Below, one piece after another: positions 54,323 to 64,000 of a DNA stretch of 64,000 nucleotides. A program made the translations under genes and the position numbers. The notes beneath the pieces were generated by a model. That model had not been told where the DNA came from. It made no database searches and worked only from the letters and a program-made list of their open reading frames with translations. Position 1 is the stretch's first letter. Every line of letters begins with the position of its first letter. Origin of the DNA: Dasania sp. GY-MA-18 (GTDB taxonomy: Bacteria; Pseudomonadota; Gammaproteobacteria; Pseudomonadales; Dasaniaceae); NCBI RefSeq assembly GCF_024734385.1, contig NZ_JANHAP010000012.1, forward strand, positions 1 to 64,000, written 5' to 3'.

Positions 54323-56371
54323 CTACTTAACCCGCATCCCCGCCTGTGCCCCCTTATGCGGCTCCAGCAACCAAATATCCTCGCCCCCTGGCCCTGCAGC
54401 CAACACCATCCCCTCAGACATGCCAAAACGCATCTTACGCGGCTTCAAATTCGCCACCATCACCGTTAGCTTGCCTATTAAATCCTCTGGCCCGTAGGCG
54501 CTTTTAATCCCGGCAAAAACCTGCTTTTGCTCTTCACCCAAGCTCAAAGTCAATTTCAATAATTTATCGGCACCTTCTACGTGCTCGGCGTTGACGATTT
54601 CGGCTATGCGTAAATCTACCTTGGCGAAGTCTTCAAATTCGATTTCGCTGGGTGTTGCTGGTTCAGCGGGCTTTTGCTTTTTGGCTTTTTTCTCAGCCTT
54701 GGGTGCTGCTACGGCTTGCTCTTCTTTGCTGGCTTCTACGATAGCATCGACTTTGTCCATTTCTATGCGCGACATCATGGGCTTGAATTTGTTGATGTGG
54801 TGGCCCAGCAGCGGCTGAATTTCATCTACCCAAAGTAAATCACTGTTTAAAAAGGCTTCGGCCTTGGCAGCTGTTACCGGCAATATCGGCTTGAGGTAGG
54901 TCATAATCAGGCGGAACATATTGATGCACTGCGAGCTAATAGCCAGTACCTTTTGCTCCTGGCCTGCTTGTTTGGCCAGTGCCCAGGGCTCTTGGCTGTC
55001 GAAGTATTCGTTGGTGGCATCGGCCAGTGCCATAATTTCACGCAGGGCTTTGCTGTATTCGCGCTGCTCAAAATAGTTAGCTATTTCTTCACCTTTGCTC
55101 ACCCCTTGTTGCCACAGTTCGGGGTTGTCTAGCTGATCAGCCATAATGCCGTCGTGCTTTTTGGTAATAAACTTGGCGCTGCGGCTGGCGATGTTGATGA
55201 CCTTGCCGACTAAATCAGAGTTAACTCTTTGCACGAAGTCAGTGAGGTTTAAGTCTATATCGTCAACGGCTGCGGAAAGTTTGGCGGCGTAGTAGTAGCG
55301 TAGGTACTCGGCATCCAAGTGTTCAAGGTAGGTTTGTGCCTTGATAAAGGTGCCGCGCGATTTGGACATTTTTTGCTGGTTAACGGTTAAAAAGCCGTGG
55401 GCAAAAATGGCGGTGGGCTTGCGGTAACCGGCTGACTCCAGCATGGCTGGCCAAAACAGGCCGTGGAAGTTGATGATGTCTTTGCCTATAAAGTGGTACA
55501 GCTCGGCCTCTGAGTCTGCACCCCAGTAGTCGTTAAAGTCTATGCCCGCTTTTTGGCAGTAGTTTTGAAAGCTGGCCATATAGCCTATGGGTGCGTCCAG
55601 CCATACATAAAAGTATTTGCCCGGCGCATCGGGTATTTCAAAACCAAAGTAGGGGGCGTCGCGAGATATATCCCACTCTTGTAGGCCAGGCTCCAGCCAC
55701 TCGTTAAGCTTGTTGGCGATTTGCGGTTGTAGGCGGCCGCTTTGGGTCCACTCTTTTAACATGTCTTCAAAGGAGGCTAGGGTTAAAAAGTAGTGGGTAG
55801 ATTGTTTCTCAACTGGGGTGGCACCCGAGATGGCTGATTTAGGGTTAATTAAATCGGCCGGGCTGTAGGTGGCACCACAGGCTTCGCAGTTATCGCCGTA
55901 TTGGTCGTCGGTTTTACATTTGGGGCAGCTGCCTTTGATGTAGCGGTCGGCCAGGAATAATTCTTTTTCGGGGTCAAAGAGCTGGGTGATTTCGCGGCTG
56001 GCGATATGGCCATTGGCGCGTAGTTTTTTATAAAAATCTTCCGACAGGGTTTTATTTTCGTCGCTGTGGGTAGAGTGGTAGTTGTCGAAGTCGATTAAAA
56101 AACCATCAAAATCTTTTTCGTGTTCGGCTTTTACGTTGGCGATTTGTTGCTCTGGGGTGAGGCCGTTTTTTTCGGCGGTGAGCATAATGGCGGTGCCGTG
56201 GGCATCGTCGGCGCATACATAGGTGCACTGGTGGCCGCGCTGCTTCTGAAAGCGTACCCAAATATCGGTTTGTATGGTCTCTAGCAAATGCCCTAAATGC
56301 AGCGAGCCGTTGGCATAGGGTAGGGCGCTGGTAACGAGGATTTTGCGGGCCGTTTTGTTCTGCTCTGACAT
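54323..56371 (-). CDS. metG: Methionyl-tRNA synthetase
   Basis: A 682-residue class I synthetase. The HIGH-type motif is HLGH at 25-28 ([14 protein letters not shown]), the zinc knuckle [21 protein letters not shown] (shown in part) lies near 145, and KMSKS is in [11 protein letters not shown]. After a lysine/alanine-rich linker ([14 protein letters not shown]) the C-terminal domain (about 580-682) is the tRNA-binding EMAP-like dimerisation domain. Essential for charging tRNA-Met. Divergent from apbC. Confidence 0.97.
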   Translation of the reverse strand: MSEQNKTARKILVTSALPYANGSLHLGHLLETIQTDIWVRFQKQRGHQCTYVCADDAHGTAIMLTAEKNGLTPEQQIANVKAEHEKDFDGFLIDFDNYHSTHSDENKTLSEDFYKKLRANGHIASREITQLFDPEKELFLADRYIKGSCPKCKTDDQYGDNCEACGATYSPADLINPKSAISGATPVEKQSTHYFLTLASFEDMLKEWTQSGRLQPQIANKLNEWLEPGLQEWDISRDAPYFGFEIPDAPGKYFYVWLDAPIGYMASFQNYCQKAGIDFNDYWGADSEAELYHFIGKDIINFHGLFWPAMLESAGYRKPTAIFAHGFLTVNQQKMSKSRGTFIKAQTYLEHLDAEYLRYYYAAKLSAAVDDIDLNLTDFVQRVNSDLVGKVINIASRSAKFITKKHDGIMADQLDNPELWQQGVSKGEEIANYFEQREYSKALREIMALADATNEYFDSQEPWALAKQAGQEQKVLAISSQCINMFRLIMTYLKPILPVTAAKAEAFLNSDLLWVDEIQPLLGHHINKFKPMMSRIEMDKVDAIVEASKEEQAVAAPKAEKKAKKQKPAEPATPSEIEFEDFAKVDLRIAEIVNAEHVEGADKLLKLTLSLGEEQKQVFAGIKSAYGPEDLIGKLTVMVANLKPRKMRFGMSEGMVLAAGPGGEDIWLLEPHKGAQAGMRVK

Positions 56372-56590
56372 AGTAGTTTGCTTACCTGGGCTGTCTGTAT
56401 GAGTGCCTGAATGGATACTGGGTGGATGTTAGTGTGTGATAGTCGTTAAAAGCCCGCTACTATAGCGGTTTTGGGCGGATATTTCATGTGCAAATTTCCG
56501 CTAACAGCTTTATTTAACAGGCTTTTTACCTAGGGCTAAAGCCCGCGTATACTGGCCCCCGTTTATCGTTTAGCCGCAGTGAGTTTTATC

Positions 56591-57688
56591 ATGAGTCAGT
56601 ACCGTCAGCAGCAGGTTGAAGAGTGTTTATTAAGCTATGTGGATCCGCATTTGCAGCGCAGCTTGTTGGATGTGCAAGCCATTAAGTCGATGGCGCTGAG
56701 TGCTGATACGCTGAATTTAGCGATAGAGCTGCCTTACCCCATGGGCAGTGTAAAGGCGCAGCAGCAGGCGGCAATAGCGCAACATATAGAGCAGGCTTTG
56801 CCTGGCCTCAGTGTTAACGTGGCTATTAACAGCCAGATTAGTAGCAATCCTACGCCGGCTAACCAGCAGGCTTTGGCTGGGGTGAAGAATATTATTGCAG
56901 TGGCCTCGGGCAAAGGCGGGGTGGGTAAATCCACCACCTCGGTAAACCTGGCTTTGGCGCTGGTGCGCGAGGGCGCCAAGGTGGGTTTGCTGGATGCCGA
57001 TATTTACGGCCCCAGCCAGGCGTTAATGCTGGGAGTGGCCGAAGGTACTAGGCCAGAGCCCCACGGTGACAAGGGTATGCAGCCTATTAGCGCGCATGGT
57101 TTGCAGAGCATGTCTATGGGCTATTTGGTCACCGAGCAAACCCCCATGGTGTGGCGCGGGCCTATGGCCAGCGGTGCTTTGGAGCAGTTGTTGCGCCAAA
57201 CTCATTGGCAGGCGTTGGATTATTTAATTATCGATATGCCGCCGGGCACTGGCGATATACAGCTGACCTTGTCCCAGCGCGTACCCGTAGCGGGGTCGGT
57301 GGTGGTGACCACGCCGCAGGATATTGCCCTGTTAGATGCCAAGAAAGGCATAGAGATGTTTAACAAGGTCAAAGTGCCGGTATTGGGGGTAGTGGAAAAT
57401 ATGGCCACCCATATATGCACGGCCTGTGGTCACGAGGAGCATATCTTTGGCGAGGGCGGGGGCCAGCGCATAGCTCAGCAATATGGCGTGCCGCTATTGG
57501 GTGCGTTGCCGTTATCGCTTACTATTCGCCAGCAAACCGATGCGGGCCAGCCTTCGGTAATCGCCGAGCCAGAGGGTAAAATCGCTTCTCTTTATGGCGA
57601 GATTGCGCGTAATATGGCCGCCCAATTGGCCTTACGCCAGCAAATAGCTACGTCGGCTATCCCTGAGATAGTGATAACTAACGATTAA
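56591..57688 (+). CDS. apbC: Fe-S cluster carrier ATPase ApbC (Mrp/NBP35 family)
   Basis: A 365-residue P-loop ATPase. An N-terminal FeS-assembly (DUF59) domain occupies about 1-85. The deviant Walker A GKGGVGKST lies in IAVASGKGGVGKSTTSVNLA; IIDMPPGTGDIQLTL is Walker B-like. The cluster-binding CTAC pair is in THICTACGHEEHIFG. I start at ATG 56591 rather than the GTG 12 bases upstream. It is the first gene of a probable apbC-dcd operon (28 bases between) and is divergent from metG, as in Pseudomonas-like genomes. Confidence 0.93.
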   Translation: MSQYRQQQVEECLLSYVDPHLQRSLLDVQAIKSMALSADTLNLAIELPYPMGSVKAQQQAAIAQHIEQALPGLSVNVAINSQISSNPTPANQQALAGVKNIIAVASGKGGVGKSTTSVNLALALVREGAKVGLLDADIYGPSQALMLGVAEGTRPEPHGDKGMQPISAHGLQSMSMGYLVTEQTPMVWRGPMASGALEQLLRQTHWQALDYLIIDMPPGTGDIQLTLSQRVPVAGSVVVTTPQDIALLDAKKGIEMFNKVKVPVLGVVENMATHICTACGHEEHIFGEGGGQRIAQQYGVPLLGALPLSLTIRQQTDAGQPSVIAEPEGKIASLYGEIARNMAAQLALRQQIATSAIPEIVITND

Positions 57689-57716
57689 TTGATTGAGATA
57701 ACAGATAGGAAAGCAC

Positions 57717-58286
57717 ATGAGTATTAAATCAGATCATTGGATACGCCGTATGTCAGAGCAGCAGGGCATGATAGAGCCCTTTGAGGCTAGCCAGGTGCGC
57801 TACGGCGAGAATGGCGACCGCTTGATCTCTTACGGTACTTCCAGCTACGGCTATGATGTGCGCTGCTCTAATGAGTTTAAAATATTTACCAATGTACACT
57901 CCGCCACGGTAGACCCTAAAAACTTCGACGAAAATAGCTTTGTCGATGTGGTGGGCGATGAGTGCATTATCCCCCCCAACTCTTTTGCGCTGGCGCGCAC
58001 AGTGGAATATTTTCGTATACCGCGCAGCGTGTTAACGGTGTGCTTGGGTAAATCCACTTATGCCCGCTGCGGCATTATTGTTAACGTCACGCCCTTAGAG
58101 CCTGAGTGGGAAGGCCATGTGACACTGGAGTTTTCCAACACCACCAACTTGCCGGCAAAAATTTATGCCAACGAAGGTGTGGCGCAAATGCTGTTTTTTG
58201 AATCGGATGAAGTGTGTGATATCAGCTACAAAGACAGGGGCGGCAAATACCAAGGCCAAACCGGGGTGACGCTGCCAAAAACCTAA
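57717..58286 (+). CDS. dcd: dCTP deaminase
   Basis: A 189-residue enzyme that deaminates dCTP to dUTP for thymidylate synthesis. Conserved [31 protein letters not shown] (abbreviated: [26 protein letters not shown]) includes the catalytic glutamate region and the serine-arginine-type phosphate binders; [11 protein letters not shown] is typical near the C terminus. Length matches Pseudomonas-type Dcd. RBS is GGAAAG. A terminator follows 50 bases downstream. Confidence 0.95.
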   Translation: MSIKSDHWIRRMSEQQGMIEPFEASQVRYGENGDRLISYGTSSYGYDVRCSNEFKIFTNVHSATVDPKNFDENSFVDVVGDECIIPPNSFALARTVEYFRIPRSVLTVCLGKSTYARCGIIVNVTPLEPEWEGHVTLEFSNTTNLPAKIYANEGVAQMLFFESDEVCDISYKDRGGKYQGQTGVTLPKT

Positions 58287-58335
58287 GGCTTTTTCACGGT
58301 TTATAGCTGTAAGCCTATAAGTAACAAACTTAATT

Positions 58336-58362
58336 AAGCACGGCGTAAGCCGTGCTTTTTTT
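58336..58362 (+). terminator. Terminator of apbC-dcd
   Basis: aagcacggc-gtaa-gccgtgctt followed by T residues. Confidence 0.88.
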
Positions 58363-58558
58363 ATGCCTTTTCGAAAAAAGCAAACTGATAAAATTTGTTA
58401 GGACGGCGCTGTCACTATAGGGCTGTGACGCTGCTCTCATTTCTGGGTATGGGTAGGCTAATATCGGCTTTGCACCATGACAAGCTCTAGCTCTAGGGCT
58501 TTACTGTGAGGACTTAGCCCCTTTTACACAGAGGCGCCTCCGACAGTAGGAAACTCTC

Positions 58559-58843
58559 ATGAGCATAATCTTTACGCAGGCTAGTATTTTTCATTTGTAT
58601 CGTTTGGGTTTAGTGGTAATGGGTAAAACTGGCGAAAAGTATCGTTTAAGCGATGAAGGCGATATGAACGCCTTAATTCGATACTGTGATCAAACCCGTG
58701 ACCCCAGTATTAGCCGTCAGTTTGATGCTTTTTTAGATTCTGTAGACCCCGCCACCCTGGCGCTAATGAAAGCCAAGCGGTTAATCAGTTATGGCAGTGA
58801 GGCGCGTAGTGATAATAGGGGGCGCTTGCGTAGCGTAGGTTAG
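58559..58843 (+). CDS. Small protein of unknown function
   Basis: A 94-residue soluble, helical protein with no recognised motif; a basic, glycine/arginine tail (SDNRGRLRSVG) ends it. AGGAAA lies upstream of the ATG. Flanked by its own terminator. The clear RBS, terminator and codon use support a real gene. Function unknown. Confidence 0.75.
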   Translation: MSIIFTQASIFHLYRLGLVVMGKTGEKYRLSDEGDMNALIRYCDQTRDPSISRQFDAFLDSVDPATLALMKAKRLISYGSEARSDNRGRLRSVG

Positions 58844-58921
58844 CAAAGCCTTTTTAGTAAGTTGATGTAAGTGTTGGTAGTTGATGTAGCGTAAGTAGTA
58901 ACCAGGTCCTTCATCCCTGTT

Positions 58922-58952
58922 AGCCTTAATACTTAGTATTAGGGCTTTTTTT
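58922..58952 (+). terminator. Terminator after the 94-residue gene
   Basis: agccttaatac-ttag-tattagggct followed by T7, with one mismatch near the base. On the minus strand it could also end the convergent gene at 58985. Confidence 0.75.
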
Positions 58953-58984
58953 ATGCCTAGGGTTTGAGTTAAGAGATAGAGGCC

Positions 58985-59281
58985 TTATAGACAATCTATG
59001 CCATCTAACAGCATATGTATGATTAGCCCCAAGCCGATTAAACGGCTGGGCTGATAAAAACAGGCGGCGGTATAAACGGCTATGGCCCAGTAATGATGTA
59101 AGGGATGAAAGCCTATACTGCAGCGCTGGGGATCGTAGATAGGGTTGGCTAATAGGTGGTCGGCATCGACCAGCATGGTGGCCAGCATAATGGCAAAAGC
59201 CCGCTGCCAATGCGCTCTAAAGGCAATAAGCGCCACAGCCAGCGGCACAACAACATGTAAAGCTAAGTGCAGGTATTGCAT
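58985..59281 (-). CDS. Small membrane protein, DUF6122-like
   Basis: A 98-residue protein with two or three hydrophobic helices and conserved polar positions (LHLALHVVVPL, MLVDADHLLANPIYDP, FHPLHHYWAI, HMLLDGIDC). The H and D-H residues within membrane segments are typical of a small family related to metal-dependent membrane hydrolases (DUF6122 as I recall). Biochemical role unknown. Ten bases after the YaeQ gene, so probably cotranscribed. Confidence 0.75.
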   Translation of the reverse strand: MQYLHLALHVVVPLAVALIAFRAHWQRAFAIMLATMLVDADHLLANPIYDPQRCSIGFHPLHHYWAIAVYTAACFYQPSRLIGLGLIIHMLLDGIDCL

Positions 59282-59290
59282 GGCAGTCGC

Positions 59291-59833
59291 TTAGCGGCGC
59301 AGCCAGTATTGCGGGCTGAGGGTGACGCTGCCTTGCTCGCTGCTAAACCACAGTTGCTCATCTTGAATATTGCACTGTAGGTGCATGGTGCGCTGGGTGA
59401 GTTCGGTTAAGGCCTGGCTTTCTTCGCTGGCTATATTGACGATGCTTAAATTTTGGCAGCGCTGCAGGGCGTTGGCGTTTTTCTCGTACCAGTGTTCGGC
59501 GGGGTTACCGCCATAGCAGACTATAGTTACTCTCTGTGCGCGGCCACAGGCTTTGCGTATGCGTTTTTCGTCGGGCATGCCCAGATCTATCCAATGCAGG
59601 ATTTCGCCCGAAAGGCTTTTGTGCCACAGGTCGGGCTCATCATCGGTGCTAATACCCTTAGTGAGCTGTAGTTGTTCGTGGGCGTTGAGGGCAAAGGCGG
59701 CTAGCCTAACCATCATGCGCTCGTCGGTTTCGGAAGGATGACGGGCGATGGTGAGGTTATGCTCGTGGTAATAATGCCTGTCCATGTCGGCAATATTAAG
59801 CTGGGCTTTAAATATAGTTGCGTTTTGGGCCAT
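59291..59833 (-). CDS. yaeQ: YaeQ-family protein
   Basis: A 180-residue protein with the YaeQ signature MALxATIFKAxLNIADMDRHYY-like opening (here ATIFKAQLNIADMDRHYY) and HPSETDERMMVRLAAFALNA. The fold is a PD-(D/E)XK-like nuclease variant in structural work on the family, but no activity is agreed; in Salmonella a relation to RfaH function was suggested. Length is standard. Upstream gene of a two-gene unit. Confidence 0.92.
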   Translation of the reverse strand: MAQNATIFKAQLNIADMDRHYYHEHNLTIARHPSETDERMMVRLAAFALNAHEQLQLTKGISTDDEPDLWHKSLSGEILHWIDLGMPDEKRIRKACGRAQRVTIVCYGGNPAEHWYEKNANALQRCQNLSIVNIASEESQALTELTQRTMHLQCNIQDEQLWFSSEQGSVTLSPQYWLRR

Positions 59834-59950
59834 GAGTTACTGCATCTGTGTGCTTATATAAAGCGGCGCAGTGTACCGTAAATCTCCTAGGCTGGCCTGT
59901 AAAAAAGTAGCTTCCTTGCTAAAACAGTGCCTGGGGTAAAACGCTGTAGT

Positions 59951-60184
59951 TTAAGCTGCCAGCATGACTGAGCCGTTGTGGCCTTGGCTGCGGATAAAGT
60001 ATTCGGCAGGGTAGCAGCGGCCGTTTTCATCTATGGCGGCGGCATGCACTATGGCTTGTATGGTGCCGCGGTTATCGTAGATAGCGGTTTCGTAACCCTT
60101 GCCTTTGATTTTGTTGCCATCGATATTGCTTAAGAACTGGCGAAACTGGCGATAGTTAACAGGGGTAAATACGGACTTATTCAT
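59951..60184 (-). CDS. Small soluble protein, unknown
   Basis: A 77-residue protein when started at ATG 60184, which has GGAG about 8 bases upstream; an upstream in-frame ATG at 60265 gives 104 residues but the added N terminus looks untypical. The sequence (FRQFLSNIDGNKIKGKGYET, then AIVHAAAIDENGRCYPAEYF) has no recognised family. The coding character and RBS support a gene. Function unknown. Confidence 0.65.
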   Translation of the reverse strand: MNKSVFTPVNYRQFRQFLSNIDGNKIKGKGYETAIYDNRGTIQAIVHAAAIDENGRCYPAEYFIRSQGHNGSVMLAA

Positions 60185-60265
60185 AATTGGCTCCAGCAGC
60201 ATGGTGGTGCAAGGCACCGTTAGCTTATTTATACGTGCTTTGATAAGTTCTGTTGTTATATACAT

Positions 60266-60554
60266 ACTGTATGTAGATACAGCATAGTTATCTATACAGT
60301 GAATGCAAGTTTTTTTTCTGTTTTTATAAGGCCTGTTGCAGGGGGTTAACTGTGGCGTTTAGTCACCATAGCTTTTAGCTATCTTTATCTTATTATTTAT
60401 TGTTTGGGGCTATCTTTTGCTGATGGCTGCAGCGGGCAGCCAATGTGGCGGTAAATTTGGGCTATGCTGAATTAGCTATCGGTTTTGAGGTGGTTAGCTA
60501 GGGCTAATAATGCCGCGCATGGGGGGCTAAATTTGTTGCCTGTCTCATGTCTCA
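60266..60554. other. Intergenic region before the chemotaxis receptor
   Basis: 289 bases, partly AT-rich, carrying the promoter regions of both divergent genes. No gene or repeat is seen; the sequence tacatactgtatgtagata (60260-60278) is a weak palindrome near the minus-strand gene. Confidence 0.45.
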
Positions 60555-60587
60555 ATGTTTAACGATCTGACTTACGGGCTTAATTGT

Positions 60588-62219
60588 ATGTTTATTAACA
60601 AGCTTCAAATGCGCAATAAGTTTTTATTATTGGTGGCTGCGATTACTTGTATCTTTGTGTTGGCGATGTTTTTTATGAAGTCAGCGAATGATCGTATTGC
60701 TAATAATTTTACGCGTTTTTATCAGGACCATTTTACGGTTTCGCAGTTATTGGAAAACATCCATGCGTTGCAGGTGGATTTAGTCGTTAATATACGGGGC
60801 TTACAAATTGTTTACTTATTGAACTTGGATGAGCAGGTGCCGGCTAATGTGGCAGCCATTAAAGCTAATTTTGACCAAACCCCGGCGTTACTGGCCAGGT
60901 TAAAAACAGAGTATGTGGGAGATCCAACCAAGCTGGAAAGCTTAATTGCTTTAGTAGAGCGTTACCAGGTGAACGCTAGGGCCTTTGTTATAGCTATGGA
61001 AGATTCTCCGATTAACAAAGCGCCCTACGAGGTGTTTGCCACTTTTGTTAACTCATATGAAGCGTTGAAAAAAACATTTCATAGCTTTCAAGAATACACA
61101 GATCAGCAAGCACAGTTAGCCAATAAAGATACTCAGCAGGCTATTAGCTCAGCCAATAATTTGTTTTTTATTGCCATTATTGTCGCTGCTTTAGTTTCGG
61201 TGTTATTTAGTGCTTATATCTCTAAGCAAGTGGTTTCCTCTTTGCAGCAGGTAAAGGATGTAGCGCAACAATTAGCCACAGGTAATTTGCAGATGGTGGT
61301 AGGTTTGCAGGGCAGTGATGAAATTGCACAGTTGGGCCAAGCTTTAGATAGCACCATTGTGCATCTAAAGAAAACCTTGTCAGATATTCAAAATTCTACT
61401 CAGGTCGTTAGCAATAATAGCTCAACTCTGCTGAGCTCAAACTTGGCGATACAGAATGCGGCAGCAGAAGTTTCTGATCACACCTTGCAAGTAGTGACGG
61501 CTATAGAAGAGTTTTCTATGACCAGCAAAAGCATAGCCGAAAACACTACTGAGTCGGCCAGAGCTACCGATGATATGAATGTTTTGGCCGCTAAGGGGAT
61601 TAGCTCTTCGGTAGATACCATGAATACGGTGATGTCATTAGTGGGTAGCTTAAAAGAAGCCGCCGATGTGGTTAACGCCTTACAGGATGAGTCGCAAAGA
61701 ATAGAAAGTATATTGGATGTAATACGTAGCATCGCCGAACAAACTAATTTGCTGGCGCTAAATGCCGCCATAGAGGCTGCCCGTGCCGGTGAGCAGGGGC
61801 GGGGTTTTGCGGTGGTAGCTGATGAGGTGAGAACCCTGGCGCAGCGCTCGCAGGTGTCGGTTAATGAAATAGAAACCATGTTGTCAGAGCTTAGCGCTGC
61901 CAGTAAAAATGCGGTAAAAATTATGACGGAAAGCTCGGCTATAGCTAACTCTACTGAAGCGCGCATGATAGAAAACAACCAAATGATAGAAGAAATACAG
62001 CGCATGATAGATAGGGTAAATGGCCAAACCCAACAAATAGCCACAGCCGCAGAACAGCAAAGTGTGGTGGCCGATGATATTAGTAATAATATGCACACCG
62101 TGCAGGAGCTAATGAATCAAACCGCTAAAATTTCTAATGAAACTGCGCAATACAGTGAGGAAATGAGCGAGGTAGGGCGGCAGGTGATGCAGCAGGTGCA
62201 GTTTTTTAAATTGCATTAG
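60588..62219 (+). CDS. Methyl-accepting chemotaxis protein
   Basis: A 543-residue transducer. First helix at about 10-29, periplasmic helical (four-helix-bundle type) sensor to about 185, second helix at about 190-212, a HAMP domain and a methyl-accepting signalling domain. The tip hairpin is the highly conserved [20 protein letters not shown] followed by [18 protein letters not shown]. Ligand unknown. I start at [12 protein letters not shown] (60588); an ATG 33 bases earlier would add a less typical peptide. No RBS is obvious at either. Confidence 0.93.
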   Translation: MFINKLQMRNKFLLLVAAITCIFVLAMFFMKSANDRIANNFTRFYQDHFTVSQLLENIHALQVDLVVNIRGLQIVYLLNLDEQVPANVAAIKANFDQTPALLARLKTEYVGDPTKLESLIALVERYQVNARAFVIAMEDSPINKAPYEVFATFVNSYEALKKTFHSFQEYTDQQAQLANKDTQQAISSANNLFFIAIIVAALVSVLFSAYISKQVVSSLQQVKDVAQQLATGNLQMVVGLQGSDEIAQLGQALDSTIVHLKKTLSDIQNSTQVVSNNSSTLLSSNLAIQNAAAEVSDHTLQVVTAIEEFSMTSKSIAENTTESARATDDMNVLAAKGISSSVDTMNTVMSLVGSLKEAADVVNALQDESQRIESILDVIRSIAEQTNLLALNAAIEAARAGEQGRGFAVVADEVRTLAQRSQVSVNEIETMLSELSAASKNAVKIMTESSAIANSTEARMIENNQMIEEIQRMIDRVNGQTQQIATAAEQQSVVADDISNNMHTVQELMNQTAKISNETAQYSEEMSEVGRQVMQQVQFFKLH

Positions 62220-62220
62220 A

Positions 62221-64000
<1,780 letters not shown>

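Noticed and set aside
61478-62098. Minus-strand open frame of about 200 codons opposite the chemotaxis receptor
   Set aside because: Shadow of the conserved signalling domain, Ser/Ala-rich with no RBS.

Overview
The window reads as chromosomal DNA of a free-living, aerobic, Na+-handling marine gammaproteobacterium. The evidence is gene content and gene order: dcd-apbC divergent from metG next to an rnfABCDGE operon as in Pseudomonas-like gammaproteobacteria, homodimeric aceE with a three-lipoyl aceF, nhaR, purT, zntB, yaeQ and ybiI homologues, and a BepA-type periplasmic protease. Base composition is moderate (mid-40s % GC by eye). Genus cannot be fixed from the sequence alone; a Cellvibrionales/Spongiibacteraceae-like relative is a guess.

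Layout. Positions 1-4300 are a decayed accessory strip: the end of an IS66-family element (1-126), a scrap of a kefB-like antiporter gene related to the intact gene at 36.5 kb, an apparently intact IS3-family element with an A6G frameshift site (432-2056), a second copy of a GFA-family gene, a frameshifted TetR gene, a transposase C-terminal scrap, and an isolated 3' half of tRNA-Lys with its terminator (4263-4355). The latter is followed by a dense array of small hairpins and a second, degenerate tRNA-end/terminator copy, which looks like an integration scar. From 4.8 kb the normal chromosome starts: nhaR and a tandem universal stress protein, then a nine-gene Mrp-type Na+/H+ antiporter operon (6.9-14.4 kb) with three separate antiporter-like subunits. 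Next come two unknown coiled-coil membrane proteins, nadA, a BepA-like M48 protease, a TusA-like protein, a PerM/AI-2E permease, a lipoprotein M16 peptidase, a membrane-tethered response regulator and aceEF (to 28.7 kb).

From 28.8 to 42.8 kb lie a 110-bp tandem repeat, a solute-binding protein, the chromosomal GFA gene, an isoquinoline-oxidoreductase-type molybdenum hydroxylase (iorAB) with XdhC and a MocA-like cytidylyltransferase, purT, a CPA2 antiporter, zntB, a ybiI homologue, a MOSC protein, a GST and an exported catalase-peroxidase. A Cys-rich unknown protein, a LuxR regulator divergent from a lipoprotein amidohydrolase across a clean palindrome, and a broken small lipoprotein gene follow. 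Then comes rnfABCDGE (47.8-53.1 kb), separated from metG by 1.2 kb of mosaic palindromic repeats. The right end holds apbC, dcd, several small genes, a chemotaxis receptor and an acetoacetyl-CoA synthetase running off the edge.

Functional themes: sodium/proton bioenergetics (NhaR, Mrp, CPA2 antiporter, Rnf), envelope proteolysis, molybdenum hydroxylase maturation (XdhC, MocA, MOSC nearby) and acetyl-CoA metabolism. The most unusual sequence is non-coding: the hairpin-rich mosaic repeats at 4.36-4.57 kb, 53.34-53.73 kb and 53.94-54.28 kb. There, flanking motifs are conserved while hairpin stems differ between copies yet still pair.
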